Assembly (NCBI GenBank): GCA_009733575.1
Contig: ML769395.1
Location: 250,987 to 314,986, forward strand
From: Gymnopus androsaceus JB14
Lineage: Eukaryota; Basidiomycota; Agaricomycetes; Agaricales; Omphalotaceae
Direction: 5' to 3'
Length of the DNA: 64,000 nt
A model generated the notes under the pieces. It saw only the letters and a list, made by a program, of their open reading frames with translations, was not told where the DNA came from and made no database searches. Shown piece by piece: positions 34,640 through 45,330 of the stretch. How positions within the stretch are numbered: the stretch's first letter is position 1; every line of letters starts with the position of its first letter. The position numbers and the translations under genes are program-made.

Positions 34640-35853
34640 GTTATACTAGGACCCCTGATTATGGGGGGGACTTCTGGGTAACGGTTCGGTCAAAAATAGG
34701 TCCAATTTTCGTCAACATCCAGGTACAGGTTCGGGCAAAAAGCGCCGCCGTAGGCGGAAACCCTGAGCAGATTTTCGGTCAAAAATGGCCAGATTCAGTC
34801 AAAAATTTTGTAGATTAGATTATGATAGGTATGATAGGTATCTAGGACATAACAAATTCTTACTGTCTCATTACCATGTCGCACAACACAAATGAACTCG
34901 ATGCATTATTCAAAGCTGACGAGTGGATAGGCCAAGATAAAAACTACGCTACCGCACCTCTCTATGTCTTGCTCGCTCGCAGCCGATATGAGACTGTCCC
35001 CAAACAGTTCCAGTCATTCTATCCATCACCATCCCTATCAATTGTAATTAGCAAGCTTGCTTGCGAGAGTCTGCCTACGGGAGACAATATCAATTGAGAA
35101 TTTTTCTCGCTTTCCTTTACCAAGCAGCTCCTATTCACTATCATCATATTCCTCTGTGAAATGGTTTAGTAACAAGAAACCAGTCGAGCGATCATTCGGT
35201 GACCTGTGGAAGCTCCTAAATTCTCGTACCCTTCCAATGGCGGAAGAGCTCAAAAGACTGTTTGATGACTTTGGTCAGCAATGGCTCAACGGAGCTCAGT
35301 CTGTATGTGACCCTCGTGTTAACGGAGGCAAGGATCGTCTCCCACTCTGGTTCTTGACAGTATGGTGGGATATGGTCGGCTTCGTTGATGTACAGACTAG
35401 CTTGGAAAAAGCTCGTGAGAGTGCAAAGGAACTCATTGCGGAAGACGAGATGATCAGGGCAAAATTTCCTACCATTGACGCCTACTTCCAAAATCTGACT
35501 GAGTTTCTCAAAAATCACGCCAAACGCCAAACGCGCAAAGGCCGGACTACGGCAGTAGCGGAGTCTGAGCTATCTGCTCAAAATCCAGATTCTGGGTATC
35601 AGGAATTGGATGAGGATGAAGATTTAGGCTTCTAGAACAGTGTATTTGGACTGTAGAGCGTTATTTTACACTTTCTGTAGCTTACAGAAGGTAGATGTAA
35701 AAGTTCGGTCAAAAATTGGGTTCTGGAGGAACCAAGATACAAATTTCGGTCAAAATTGGGTGATATAGTAAAAAAAATTTCGGGCAAAAATGGCGCTGTC
35801 CGGAGCCTCAAATATCCAGGTTCACCGCCCATAATCAGGGGTCCTGTTATACT
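34640..35853. mobile_element. Non-autonomous DNA transposon, 1198 bp, 8-bp target duplication GTTATACT, carrying a gene
   Basis: The element occupies 34648-35845. Identical 8-mers GTTATACT flank it at 34640-34647 and 35846-35853. The ends AGGACCCCTGATTATGGG and CCCATAATCAGGGGTCCT are perfect 18-bp inverted repeats. Repeats of the type TTCGGTCAAAAAT occur at both ends in the same orientation (near 34684, 34769, 35704 and 35740, with TTCGGGCAAAAA variants). The terminal sequence AGGACCCC.GAT.AT matches the element at 1261-2145, so the two belong to one group. No transposase is present. An intron-containing gene lies in the middle. Confidence 0.93.
34876..35635 (+). CDS. Unknown 234-residue protein carried by the 34648-35845 transposon
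   Basis: Exon 1 is 34876-35043 (MSHNTNELDALFKADEWIGQ) and exon 2 is 35099-35635, joined by a 55-nt intron with GT...AG ends that preserves frame. The protein has FGDLWKLLNSRTLPMAEELK, DRLPLWFLTVWWDMVG, a helical region (TSLEKARESAKELIAEDEM), a basic segment NHAKRQTRKGR and an acidic C-terminus (ELDEDEDLGF). The middle part reminds me of the region preceding Ulp1-type peptidase domains in basidiomycete KDZ-associated proteins. No peptidase domain is present here and I cannot verify the link. The intact spliced frame inside clean inverted repeats suggests that the gene is maintained or recently inserted. Confidence 0.65.
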
Positions 35854-37603
35854 GGCCCCTACTGGCCCTGTATTCACGAAAGGCACTGATTATGACGTTA
35901 GATTTCACGGAATATTCTGCGCGTTACTTTGATGGAGCGTACTCCATTTACTATACATCCTACTCTGTCTACCTACTCTCCAGAGACATTTTAAAATACA
36001 TCCCTACTCTAAAATTCTGCTAAAAGTCCTTTTTCAGAGGAAATCTCCGGAATGAGAAGTATCCGGTCATCCCCGCCCGCCTCCAAGAGAGCATTTGTGA
36101 CATATATCACACCGCGCGTCGGCGCTCGCGCCGTATATACCATCTCCTAACTAGTATTGTTTCAGTAAATGCCTGCCCAATGTTAGCGCATTTCCTGAAG
36201 ATGTGTTCATTGAATAATTCATTGATCTCTTTTTTAGCTCGCGAGCAATCGCGAGTCATGCAGTGAGGAACATTGACAAGGAAGAGGAAATCATTCAATA
36301 ATTCAAAATAAAAACAAATCCGTCCCATTGCTGCAAGTCGCTGAATACATGCCTTGAAATACATGCCTTGATAATTCCACAAGAGAGTGTCATTGATGGT
36401 AAGTACTATTATCACTGTAGGTATAATTCGTAGCAAAGAGAATCGAGTCACGCGAAGAGCGCCCTCCATTTCCGCCACCGAGTCCCGGCCGACGCCGGAA
36501 ATCCTAAGCTCATTGTCGCGACCTGAGTAACAGTAGAAGATAGGTTGCAAAACTAATTAGAAGACGAAGTAAATTACAGGGGAAATACAAATTTTAGAGC
36601 ACTTCCTCAAAAACTGAGTAGGTTCACAACCAACGGAGTACGTTTTGATGTAAGAGTAAGCCGAGAAAATAGGAAATTGAGTAGGAGTGGAATTTTCCGT
36701 GGAAAATAACCTCATAACTGATACCATTGTCAGTTCCAGATCCATTCTGCCCTTTCACTGAGATCTCGGGACCTGTCCTTGTTTCCTTGTTCTCTATCTC
36801 AGTGTTGTCTTCCCTGTATGTGACTGTACCTAGACTCGGTACACTTTCGTCCAAGGATTTGGACATCATGATTTAGTACCCTATTATCCTGGAATTCTAT
36901 ACGACCTGTGCAATCTCTGTTGCTTCAGCCTTACATCTGCTGTCGGCTCAACCCTTCTGTCGTGAACACCCAGGTATGTACTTCCCGATGCAGTCAATTC
37001 AGCATTCAACTGACTACCTGCCCCTAATTCGAATCGTTCTTGATTATTTCAGCGACCTTATTGGCTTCTGGCTGCTACCTCGATTGGCATTTGACTCGTA
37101 TTCTCCTTCAACTTACCATTTATACCAGTTCTATTTCGTTCCCGTCATCCTCGACAAGCGCCCTGTCGATGTCAAGTTGGCGTAGCAGCCCTTGTTCCCA
37201 AAAAGGAAGTCTTGTCCTAATTCGTCAATTCCTTCCACGAACGTCGAATAGTGAACATTCATAAGAATCATACGAATCTTCATCGTCAAGGCTAGCGTTG
37301 TTTCTCACGAAATTACCTTGAAACGAACGACCAAATTTAGACGTTTACTTGTCCTCGGTCGACACAAGGATCTTTCCCCTTTGGGGACTCCCTTTCTAGT
37401 TTGCTCCTCGTCCTTGTAGAGCAAGTTTCTAGATTCTCATGCACGATTGATATATAATGCGGGGCTTTATTGTTCTTTTCCTTACCACTCACAGACTATT
37501 GTCTTTTGCTACTTCCTGCAGCTTGCGAACTACGAGATCTCGCTTCATCACATCAACATCACTACTATTTGGGTTATACCTACAATACAATATCCAAACA
37601 AAG
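35854..37603. other. Intergenic, 1.7 kb, no confident gene
   Basis: A 147-codon minus-strand frame (36107-36550) and a second at 36624-36869 (MMSKSLDESVPSLG...) could be exons of one gene, but I could not join them convincingly. The sequence AATACATGCCTTGA is repeated at about 36343-36372. Confidence 0.45.
37451..37458 (+). promoter_or_regulatory. TATA-like element upstream of the secreted peptide gene
   Basis: TATATAAT lies about 150 nt before the ATG at 37604. Confidence 0.45.
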
Positions 37604-37910
37604 ATGCAGTCCAAGCTCATTATCGCTCTTGCTTTGTCCTGTCGTACGTGAACTTCCATTGTCCTTGAATTTCTTTCGCTAATTGTCCTCCTCGTCCTCT
37701 AGTATCTGCCTTTGTAGCAGCATCGCCGATTCCAGCGCCCGCTCCTGCCGTGCAAGACTCGGTCAGTCATATTTAATCGCGTTTTGTCATGGACTTTTGA
37801 CTAACTTGCTTGGTTTCTAGAATCTTGCTAGAGCACGCGTAGACGAGTCACCTGTGGCTCGGGAAGAAGTCGAGGAGAGAGAACCCATTTGCAGATACGA
37901 CTGCATTTGA
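37604..37910 (+). CDS. 62-residue secreted peptide precursor ending in a Cys-x3-Cys motif
   Basis: Exons 37604-37643, 37703-37761 and 37821-37910 join in frame through two GT...AG introns. The signal peptide is MQSKLIIALALSCLSAFVAA. Next is a Pro/Ala-rich spacer (SPIPAPAPAVQDS), then an Arg- and Glu-rich segment (ARVDESPVAREEVEERE), and the C-terminus PICRYDCI followed by TGA. The layout of signal, acidic pro-region and short Cys-containing end resembles precursors of small processed peptides. The two cysteines could form a small disulfide ring. A CaaX box is not present because Cys is second from the end. Function is unknown. Precise splicing and a TATA-like element support a real gene. Confidence 0.7.
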
Positions 37911-38403
37911 GGAGGATCCATCCATCCATCTCTCCTCAGGTCACCCACTCCTTCCCCCATCTACACGCTGTTAGCTCTACCAGGGCTACAGCTCACAGCC
38001 GCTCATCTCCAAAATTTGAACCGTGACTCTACTATTTGTCCGGTCCTACTGTCTCCACCGATTCCATTCACCTTTCTTTCGTCGTTGCCATTACTTCATC
38101 GGCATCTCCACACGCTCATTCCTTTCCACTTCAATTCGTATGCGCATTGACTACACTCCTTCTTTTGGTCGTAATTTATACGTCCTCTTTCCTCGTTGAT
38201 TAAGGTTTAGGCATCTACACATTTTTTGCTATCCATGTTAGATATCGTGTGGCTTTCGATTATTATTGGTTCTTATCTGTATTTGACTAGGCTGTATTTT
38301 TAGCAAAATATCTTAAACGTTGTTGTGTTTTCTAGTTCATCCAACTGAGAGAAAAGTGGTACTTGAGTCTAGGATAATTACGCATTACTTGGTTCTATTG
38401 GCT
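37911..38403. other. Intergenic between convergent genes
   Basis: This pyrimidine-rich stretch is probably the 3' UTR of the 37604 gene and the 3' side of the lactonase gene. No other gene was seen. Confidence 0.5.
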
Positions 38404-39456
38404 TTAGCGCGTTCCGCTACCCAACTGTTTAAAGAATTTGGAAGAAATAGGCATCCCTTCCTCCTCCAGTTCCTTCTCGTGGGCCAAGATAATAACCACG
38501 TTCGGTATCTCCTGTTCGACACGGACGAGTAAAGACACTGTTCTCCTCGCTACTTCAATATCGTCGTACTGTGTTTGACTGATTTCTCGTACTGAGCGCG
38601 ACTGGGCTGCTTTGACTAGGATGAACCATATAGCATTGTCGGTTATGGCAACAATCTCCAGCCAGGAGAAGGTAATTATCGTCGCTATCGCTAGTTCCCG
38701 GGGTTTCAATACGAGCCAAGACGGCAAGGTGACCGGGGAAGTGACCTGGTGCATCGATGAGGAGTAGTGAGCCATCAGAAAAGAGGTCGTAGGATCTTTG
38801 GAAGAAGGTTGAATTCAGAGGAAGGGTTGTTTTGATATTCGAGTCCTGAGACTCAAAGTTTATATAACGAACGGAGCGTCCTTTTGGCCAGTCGTACACC
38901 AGAGATTCAGGGTCTTCGGGGTATGTCTTTTCAAAAAGACTTTCAGCTTCGCCTCCGAGGATGATCTCAGCTGAGGAGAAGGGCTGGACATCGCCGACAT
39001 GATCAAAGTGTAAATGACTGGTTATTCGTGAGCGTTAGAATGATTAGTCGGTTGCATATTCGCAGAAGGACGATCACCTGAATATGATACCTTGAACATT
39101 CTTTGGATTGATGTTGTTTTCCTCTAGAGTTTCCGAAACGTCCTTATCGCATGTAGGCTTCATTTCAGCCAAGGTCTCGTTCCAAGCTGGCGTGTATCCT
39201 TCCCCATGCTGCGTATACATACTTAATCTGACTCTCATTCTTTTCATTGCAGACGGTGCTTGCTTACCTTGCGTAAACCAAGATCGAACAGATATTTACC
39301 TCGAGTTGGATGTTCGATGAGAAACGAGAATGTTGGAACGATATCTCCTGTTTCGATGTCATTTATATGTGCATCTTGAAACACGTCACGATGCGGCAGA
39401 TAGAAATTTCCTCCGCTAATAGCATAAACGAGAACACCGACGTTTCTGGCGGTCAT
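38404..39456 (-). CDS. Metallo-beta-lactamase-fold hydrolase (N-acyl homoserine lactonase-like)
   Basis: The ATG at 39456 starts MTARNVGVLVYAISGGNFY. The N-terminal beta sandwich continues with FSFLIEHPTRGKYLFDLGLRK. The metal-binding motif is SHLHFDHVGD (HxHxDH). Later elements are LFSDGSLLLIDAPGHFPGHL, with the third His, and YLLLAGDCCHN, with the bridging Asp. The C-terminus is HEKELEEEGM...KQLGSGTR. These are the expected positions for a dinuclear-zinc hydrolase of the lactonase branch, probably cytosolic. The last intron (about 38570-38640) is uncertain because the best in-frame donor is GTTCAT. The gene is divergent from the phosphatase at 39906. Confidence 0.82.
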
Positions 39457-39492
39457 TCTGATAAGTAGACTGAACGGAACAGGAGGCGGAAC

Positions 39493-39509
39493 CGCGATCG
39501 CCGATCGCG
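39493..39509. promoter_or_regulatory. 17-bp perfect palindrome in a divergent promoter
   Basis: CGCGATCG-C-CGATCGCG has 8-bp arms and a 1-nt centre. It lies 37 nt upstream of the lactonase start codon and 9 nt from the CACGTG motif. It could be a site for a dimeric regulator, which is inference. Confidence 0.45.
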
Positions 39510-39517
39510 ATGTGGAC

Positions 39518-39528
39518 CACGTGACTCA
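39518..39528. promoter_or_regulatory. Composite CACGTG/TGACTCA motif upstream of the phosphatase
   Basis: CACGTGACTCA overlaps an E-box CACGTG (39518-39523) and an AP-1/Gcn4-type TGACTCA (39522-39528). CACGTG is the known site of Pho4/NUC-1-type bHLH regulators that activate secreted phosphatases under phosphate limitation. The same 11-mer occurs in reverse complement at 56332-56342. Confidence 0.5.
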
Positions 39529-39905
39529 GACTGACCTAATTTAGGTGTTTCTTCTCGACCATCTTGAACCTTCGTGTTCTCCAATTTCTTATATGTATCT
39601 TGCTGATTCTTCCATGAAGACTCCCGACGTCTCGAGCTCTGCTTTCTACTGTCTACTCACAAATATATGGCTTATGATAATACATCTATTCATAATCCAA
39701 TTCTCCAAAAATTTCATCCAGAAGACAAACGTTCTTCAGTAAATCCATTTCCTTCGTCGAAGCCAAATCTCATGATCACGTTCTATCTTTGTTTCAGGAA
39801 CTTCCTGAGCGTTCAGGTACCTCAGTCGTTCAAAAATGCAACCGGATTAGGATAAAAAGGACGCGCGGATCCCACTCATTCAGCTTTCAGCCTACTGGCG
39901 TGACT

Positions 39906-41669
39906 ATGGTCCCTTTCTCATCTGTCATCGCAGCTCTATTCCTTGCTTCTGTTGTGAATGCTGCATTCGATCCACTGAAGCATTCAGGCAACGCCTCGCC
40001 GTACTTTAACGCACCTACGCTTCCAGGTCTCGGCGCAGAAACACCAGAGGGATGTGTCGTTGATCAAGCTGCATATTTCGTTCGTCATGGATCGTACGTG
40101 TTTAATTACTCTCTTGTTCTCTCAGTTTTCAACATCTCTTAAAAGACGATACCCTGAGCCAGGCGATTTACCCGGCTGGCAAGATCTTCAGTTCAAAATT
40201 CAGAATGCGACTTTTACGGCTCAGGGACCTCTGGCTTTCCTTGCTTCTTGGGTACAGCCAGTCGACAATGTCGACCACGAACCTCTGTATCTCTCTGATA
40301 CTGGTGCTAAAGAGGCCTTTGAGCTTGGTGTTGAGCTGCGAAATCGATATGGGTTCACCGCAGGAGGAGAGAACTTTACTGCGTGGTATGTTTCGTTCTA
40401 TTATTGTTGTATTACGCGATTGATTTGTATTCAGGTCAGCAGGGGAGCAAAGAGTTGTAGATACTACCACTTATTTCCTACGAGGTTACCTCTCTGCAGG
40501 AAACTATCTCTCCGACCCATCTCTCAACCGAGGCCACTTGATTATTCTCCCCGACTCGTTGACTGAAGCACAAGCCGCCAACTCGACCAACGGAAGTTTT
40601 GCTGACTCCCTTACACCGTCTGCATCTTGTCCTCCTTATAACATCTTCAGCGCCAATGGGTCTACTACTTCCAATACCTTCCGTGATACTTATCAAAACC
40701 AGACCGCCGCTCGGATTAATACATTCTTAACATCAGGAAACCTGTCTTTCGACGCGTCAGATATCGGTGTGATGCAAGATCTTTGTGGCTTTGGATTCGA
40801 AGTTAGCGGAGACACGAGGTTCTGTGATATTTTCACTGGTATGTATGTCCTGCTCTTCAGTGCCTTTTGCTGATAGATAGATGTATCGTTAGATGACGAA
40901 TGGCTTGACTACGAGTATGCTGATGATCTCAATTATTATTACGGGGCAGGTCCTGGCAACCCGTTTTCCGCCGTTAATGGGTTTCCTTGGATCAAGGCTG
41001 TCACCGATCTTTTCGTTGTGGGACCAAACCAGACCGTGGCTAACGGTACGCTGACGCCACCTCCTCTGATCATGGGATTTTCGGTGAGAAATTCCGTTTC
41101 TACTTGAGTAAAACGCGTACTAACGTCCTTCAAAGCACGATAACAACCTTCCTCCGCTCATTTCTGCTCTTGGGCTGTGGAATAATACTGTGCTATCCGA
41201 TACTCAGCGCGATACCAACCCTTTACGGGAGTTCCGCAGTGGACACCTCGTCGCATTCCGAGGCTACCTCGCCCTCGAGCGTTTGTCCTGCATTCCTCCG
41301 GAACCCCTTACCAATGACACTGGCGTATTCCACCAGGCTGGCATACTTGGCGGTACCGTCGTTACTTTGAATACCACCACCCCGGTATTCAACGCTACGG
41401 CTCCCCAGCTTTTCGTCCGTGTTCGTGCAGACAATGCGCCAGTACCCATACCCACATGTTCCTCAGGACCTGGCCAAACCTGTCCTTTTGAGGAGTTTGT
41501 TGATATGGTGAATGGACCGTTGGCGGCTGCTGCGGGAGACTTTATTACTGTGTGTGAGTTGACGAATGTGACTGGACCAGGTGTTAGTGGTATCAGTGGG
41601 GATGGGAGTACAGTAAAGTTTTTGACTACCAAAGGAGATGGAACGGAGGTTCTTGTTGGGCTGAACTGA
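39906..41669 (+). CDS. Secreted histidine acid phosphatase (phytase-like)
   Basis: Exons 39906-40093, 40146-40385, 40435-40838, 40893-41083 and 41136-41669. The signal peptide is MVPFSSVIAALFLASVVNA. The first splice junction falls inside the active-site motif and restores VRHGSRYPEPGD (RHGxRxP). SAGEQRVVDTTTYFLRGYL follows the catalytic loop. The second catalytic motif HDNNLPPL (HD) is restored by the last intron. Many Asn-x-Ser/Thr sites (NASP, NATF, NGSF, NQTA, NLSF) suggest N-glycosylation, and conserved cysteines are present. The enzyme would release phosphate from phytate or other phosphomonoesters outside the cell. The family is certain; phytase activity is likely but not proven. Confidence 0.9.
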
Positions 41670-42820
41670 ACGGATATCGGTTGTGGATTTTTCAGCAAAG
41701 AAAATGGTGAATGGGAATGACCCATGAGCAAGGTTTTTTTTTACCTTCGTAATGTTATGATCTCGCAGAAATATCTGAACATGTATACAGTGCAATGCGC
41801 CTCGACAATCAATATTACCCGAGTCGTGTCGTCTTTTCTTCTATATGATGATCTCTGTCTTCCAATTCGGTGATCAACCATTTGGCATTTGTTTTTTTTT
41901 TTTTGCTTTTCCCTGACTTGATGCACTCCTCTCCTCATTATTCTCTTGGAATCTTCTGGAGGTTGCGCGCGCCAGCTTTGACGTCCCGATTTGGACACCG
42001 GAACGGTTACAAACTCCTGTGTTTTAATCTACTCCGTTCTGATTATGATCCAGCTCCGTTGGAACCTGGAATCTTGCCTGGACTGGACCATGGTAACCAC
42101 TAAACTCCAAGTCGGCCTGAAAACACAAGCACGATTGATTCAATTTGCTGACTCTACAGATAATTCGACTCCAAGCTACATTACAATTCGGGTTTAGTGG
42201 TCTTGGATGATTGCGCGCGATGATGAATAAATATAGTCTATAACTACGGTTCTGACGGAATGTATGTATCTCTGCTAGCGCGAATTTATCTCATAGTGCG
42301 GGGACGCATGCGCAAGGCTTGATAGGCAGGCCAAAATTAGTTTTATTTCTATATTTCCACATGTTTCTCATAACAATCATCATCCTAGGTTGTTCTGTGC
42401 TTGCATCATCGCCTTGAAGACCATATGGTTTCTGCTCCAAAGGATTTTGGGCGTAGGTGATATCATAATCACAGGCCCTTCTCTTTTGAGTCCTAAGAGT
42501 TGAGATTTAGGCTTCCTTCCATGCGGTGAGGCGTCCTTCCCCGATGCAGATCAAAATAATATTGACGAGGTGAATCGGTGACCACACCGTTTTTCGTTTG
42601 TCCTTGCGTCTACCTATTTTTAATTGAGTAGTCCATTTGATTGTCTTTCTCCCACTCGCAATATCCCTCCGGGACATCGCCTTTTACCTCGATGGCTTTA
42701 CAGTATAAAGAGCTCATCTAGGAATCTCGTTATTTTCCTCAGCTTTCGAGTTCTTCCAGCACCAACAGTGAGTACTAGAAATCTGTATTGGCCTCTCTAT
42801 TTTAACATATTTGTATAGCG
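41670..42820. other. Intergenic, 1.15 kb, no gene recognised
   Basis: Short frames only. The TATA element at 42704-42710 belongs to the next gene. Confidence 0.5.
42704..42710 (+). promoter_or_regulatory. TATA element upstream of the 42821 gene
   Basis: TATAAAG lies 111 nt before the ATG, the same spacing as the TATAAAG of the 45331 gene. Confidence 0.5.
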
Positions 42821-43912
42821 ATGAAATCCGTCCAAGCCTCCGTTTTGCTTGCTGCACTACTCCTGCCTTTCACGTCTGCGGTCCCTGTCGAGGAGGCCCG
42901 CACCGTGGATGACTCTACTATGGTCCGCACTCCTGCTGGTTTGCGTCCCATCGAGAACGTTCACGCCGTTCCCGAGGGTGGATCAGTCAAGCTTGTTGGC
43001 TCGTGAGTTCCCAGTCCCGCTATTTTCCGGCCAGTAATTCACTTCCTTCAAACAGTGAGATTCATCTTTTGGATGCAACCGGCACAGTCATTCACGTTGG
43101 GACGAACGACTACGCCAAGATTGGATCCAGTGCGGCTACAGCTACGACTAGCGCTGTTGAGCCAGAGGAATCTGGATGGGTTGCCTACGCTTATTGGTAC
43201 AATGAAGCTACGGCTGCTATTGACTCTTTCACTACAAGTTGGGAGGTCCCGGCTGTTCCCGCCGAAAACCATGACCAGACCATCTTCCTCTTCAACTCTA
43301 TTGAACCGGCCTCTGGGGATGCGATCCTTCAACCGGTGGGTTTTTATTACATCTTACCAATATGAGGTTTCCGTTCTGACGTTGTTCCTGTGAAAAAAGG
43401 TATTACAATTCGGGCCTTCCGCTGCTGGAGGTGGATCTTACTGGGCCGTCGCTTCCTGTGAGCTTTTTTGTTTAGCGTCCTACTCCTTTATTAGAAACAT
43501 CTTGTACTCATTCGACTCTTTTTAAGGGTACTTGGTTGGAAGCTCAACCTTCTATAGCTCCCTCGTCGAGGTCGCAGCTGGGGACGCGTTGACCGGTGTG
43601 ATCACACTCACCAGCAGCAGCGGTTCTTCGTACAATTATGCCAGTAGCTTCACTGGCATTTCTGGAACCTCAATTACCGCCACTGGATCAGATGTGCTCC
43701 TTTGGGCTACCGAGACTTTGGAGACGTACGGGATCACCACGGCGGCGGATTACCCTACTGGTTCAACTACTTTCTCCGACATTAACATTTCTGTGACGTC
43801 TGGTACACCGGAGACAGAATGGACTACAGTCAGTGATACCGCGGATGACTTGACCACGTCCGTGGTGACTCAAGGATTCAGCAATGCAGAGGTTGTCATC
43901 ACTTACCCTTAG
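42821..43912 (+). CDS. Secreted beta-rich protein of an Agaricomycete family (possibly G1-peptidase-like)
   Basis: Exons 42821-43002, 43056-43335, 43400-43457 and 43527-43912. The signal peptide is MKSVQASVLLAALLLPFTSA, followed by a pro-region (VRTPAGLRPIENVHAVPEGG). The conserved core reads SGWVAYAYWYNEA, FTTSWEVPAVP, QTIFLFNSIEP, AILQPVLQFGPSAAGGGSYW and LTGVITLTSSS, and later WATETLETYGIT. I recall this as a recurrent mushroom secreted family. The W-x-VP segment and the all-beta pattern resemble eqolisin (peptidase G1) folds, but I cannot assign the Gln/Glu catalytic pair, so activity is left open. The frame is intact. Confidence 0.78.
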
Positions 43913-45330
43913 GGAATTTCATGATATGTGTGTAAACTCGAATGTATTAAATAAATAATTTAAATTGTTCACACAGCACGCATGTAAGTATCTATTGAGA
44001 AAGAATATGAAGTTATTAGCTACGAGAAGTAATACCGAAACAGGCTGAAAGGTTCAGCTTTGACATGTCCCGATTTGGAATTTTACAAACTCTGCACCTT
44101 TCTTGCATAATACACGCGCCAGCGTTGGCTCACTTTCACCCAAAACCTCACGCGTCAAGTCATACAGCCTCTGGGAGCTCTGGCCAGCGCTGCTCTTACC
44201 ATCTAAGTCCTGGAGGCTTTGGAACGCTCTCAGGCACTTTTGGGTACTGGCCGCATCACACACGTCTTGCTGATGAGGTACTTAGTATTCAATGAGCGAG
44301 CATCCGGCGCTGGTTGACTCCTATATATATACTCTCGCAGCGAATTAATGGGTTACTGTGCAGGTGTACCGACATTCGCCTTCCGTTCAATTTGAGCTGC
44401 TTGGGTGCAGGTTGGGCGCAGGTCGGACACTCTAGGCTCGAGAAATACCAATCAAAAAATTAGAGGCCCAGCCACCGGAGCACAGGACAGCTTGAAGAAA
44501 CGTCGGAGAATTGGATTCTCACAAGTCTCAGGGGCGGAAGCTAGGAACGATGAAATGTCCGAGAACACCAGGATCACTCTGATATCTTGAACTTTACAGC
44601 AGACGACGGCATAGCGCTTACAGCAGTGTACGCAAAATCTAGGAGCATCTTGATACCATGTATCGACTACTTAAGTTGGTTTTAGAGTGCTTGGAAGCAA
44701 GCCATACTCGTTTCACTACCCTATGTTCGAGAAATACTGATACCAATAATGAAGGTCCAGCTAGAGCCCAAACACTGGAACGGTGCAAGCATCAGAAGCG
44801 GGCGCTGGGGGCGAGAAACAAGATCCTGCACTAACTCTCCGAGAACACTAATATCACTGCCTTTTTGAACAGCAGATGGTAACTCCGAGGTAAGGATTGG
44901 TGAATACAAGGCCCAGGATTTTAATACCTGAAAGTCGTGACTCCTGATGAAGGTGGATACTAGGTAGCACTTATTTTGTTTCGACGATTTCCTTGTTTCT
45001 TCAAAGGGAATGTATCGACCGCTTGGTTTCTACATCCGAGTCGACGCAATACTTCTGAACCTGTCGCAACGCTAAATTGGTGGGCCACAGGTGGTGAATC
45101 AAGTAGTTGCGACAGATAAACTGAATAACTTGCTGGCAAGTAAAATGATCTATAATCTCTTGTGGGCTGATCAGTGATCATCCATATTTCCTTACGGGTT
45201 TGAGCTGTCTCCTTACGAGTATAAAGAGGAGAGTTATTCTGCTTGTAAGACTCCAGAGCAGGTCTCTATATTTTTTCTCTTATTTGCTGGTCAAAATCAA
45301 ACTTTTCTTCGTTCGCCCAATACACAAGCC
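43913..45330. other. Intergenic, 1.4 kb, weak internal repeats
   Basis: Similar blocks with CTCCGAGAACACTA / GTCCGAGAACACCA followed by ATCACT occur near 44560 and 44840, suggesting an old duplication. No gene was recognised. TATAAAG for the next gene lies at 45220-45226. Confidence 0.5.

Noticed and set aside
36107..36550. 147-codon minus-strand open frame
   Set aside because: No domain, no reliable splice partner and a direct repeat inside; could be chance, so not called as a gene.
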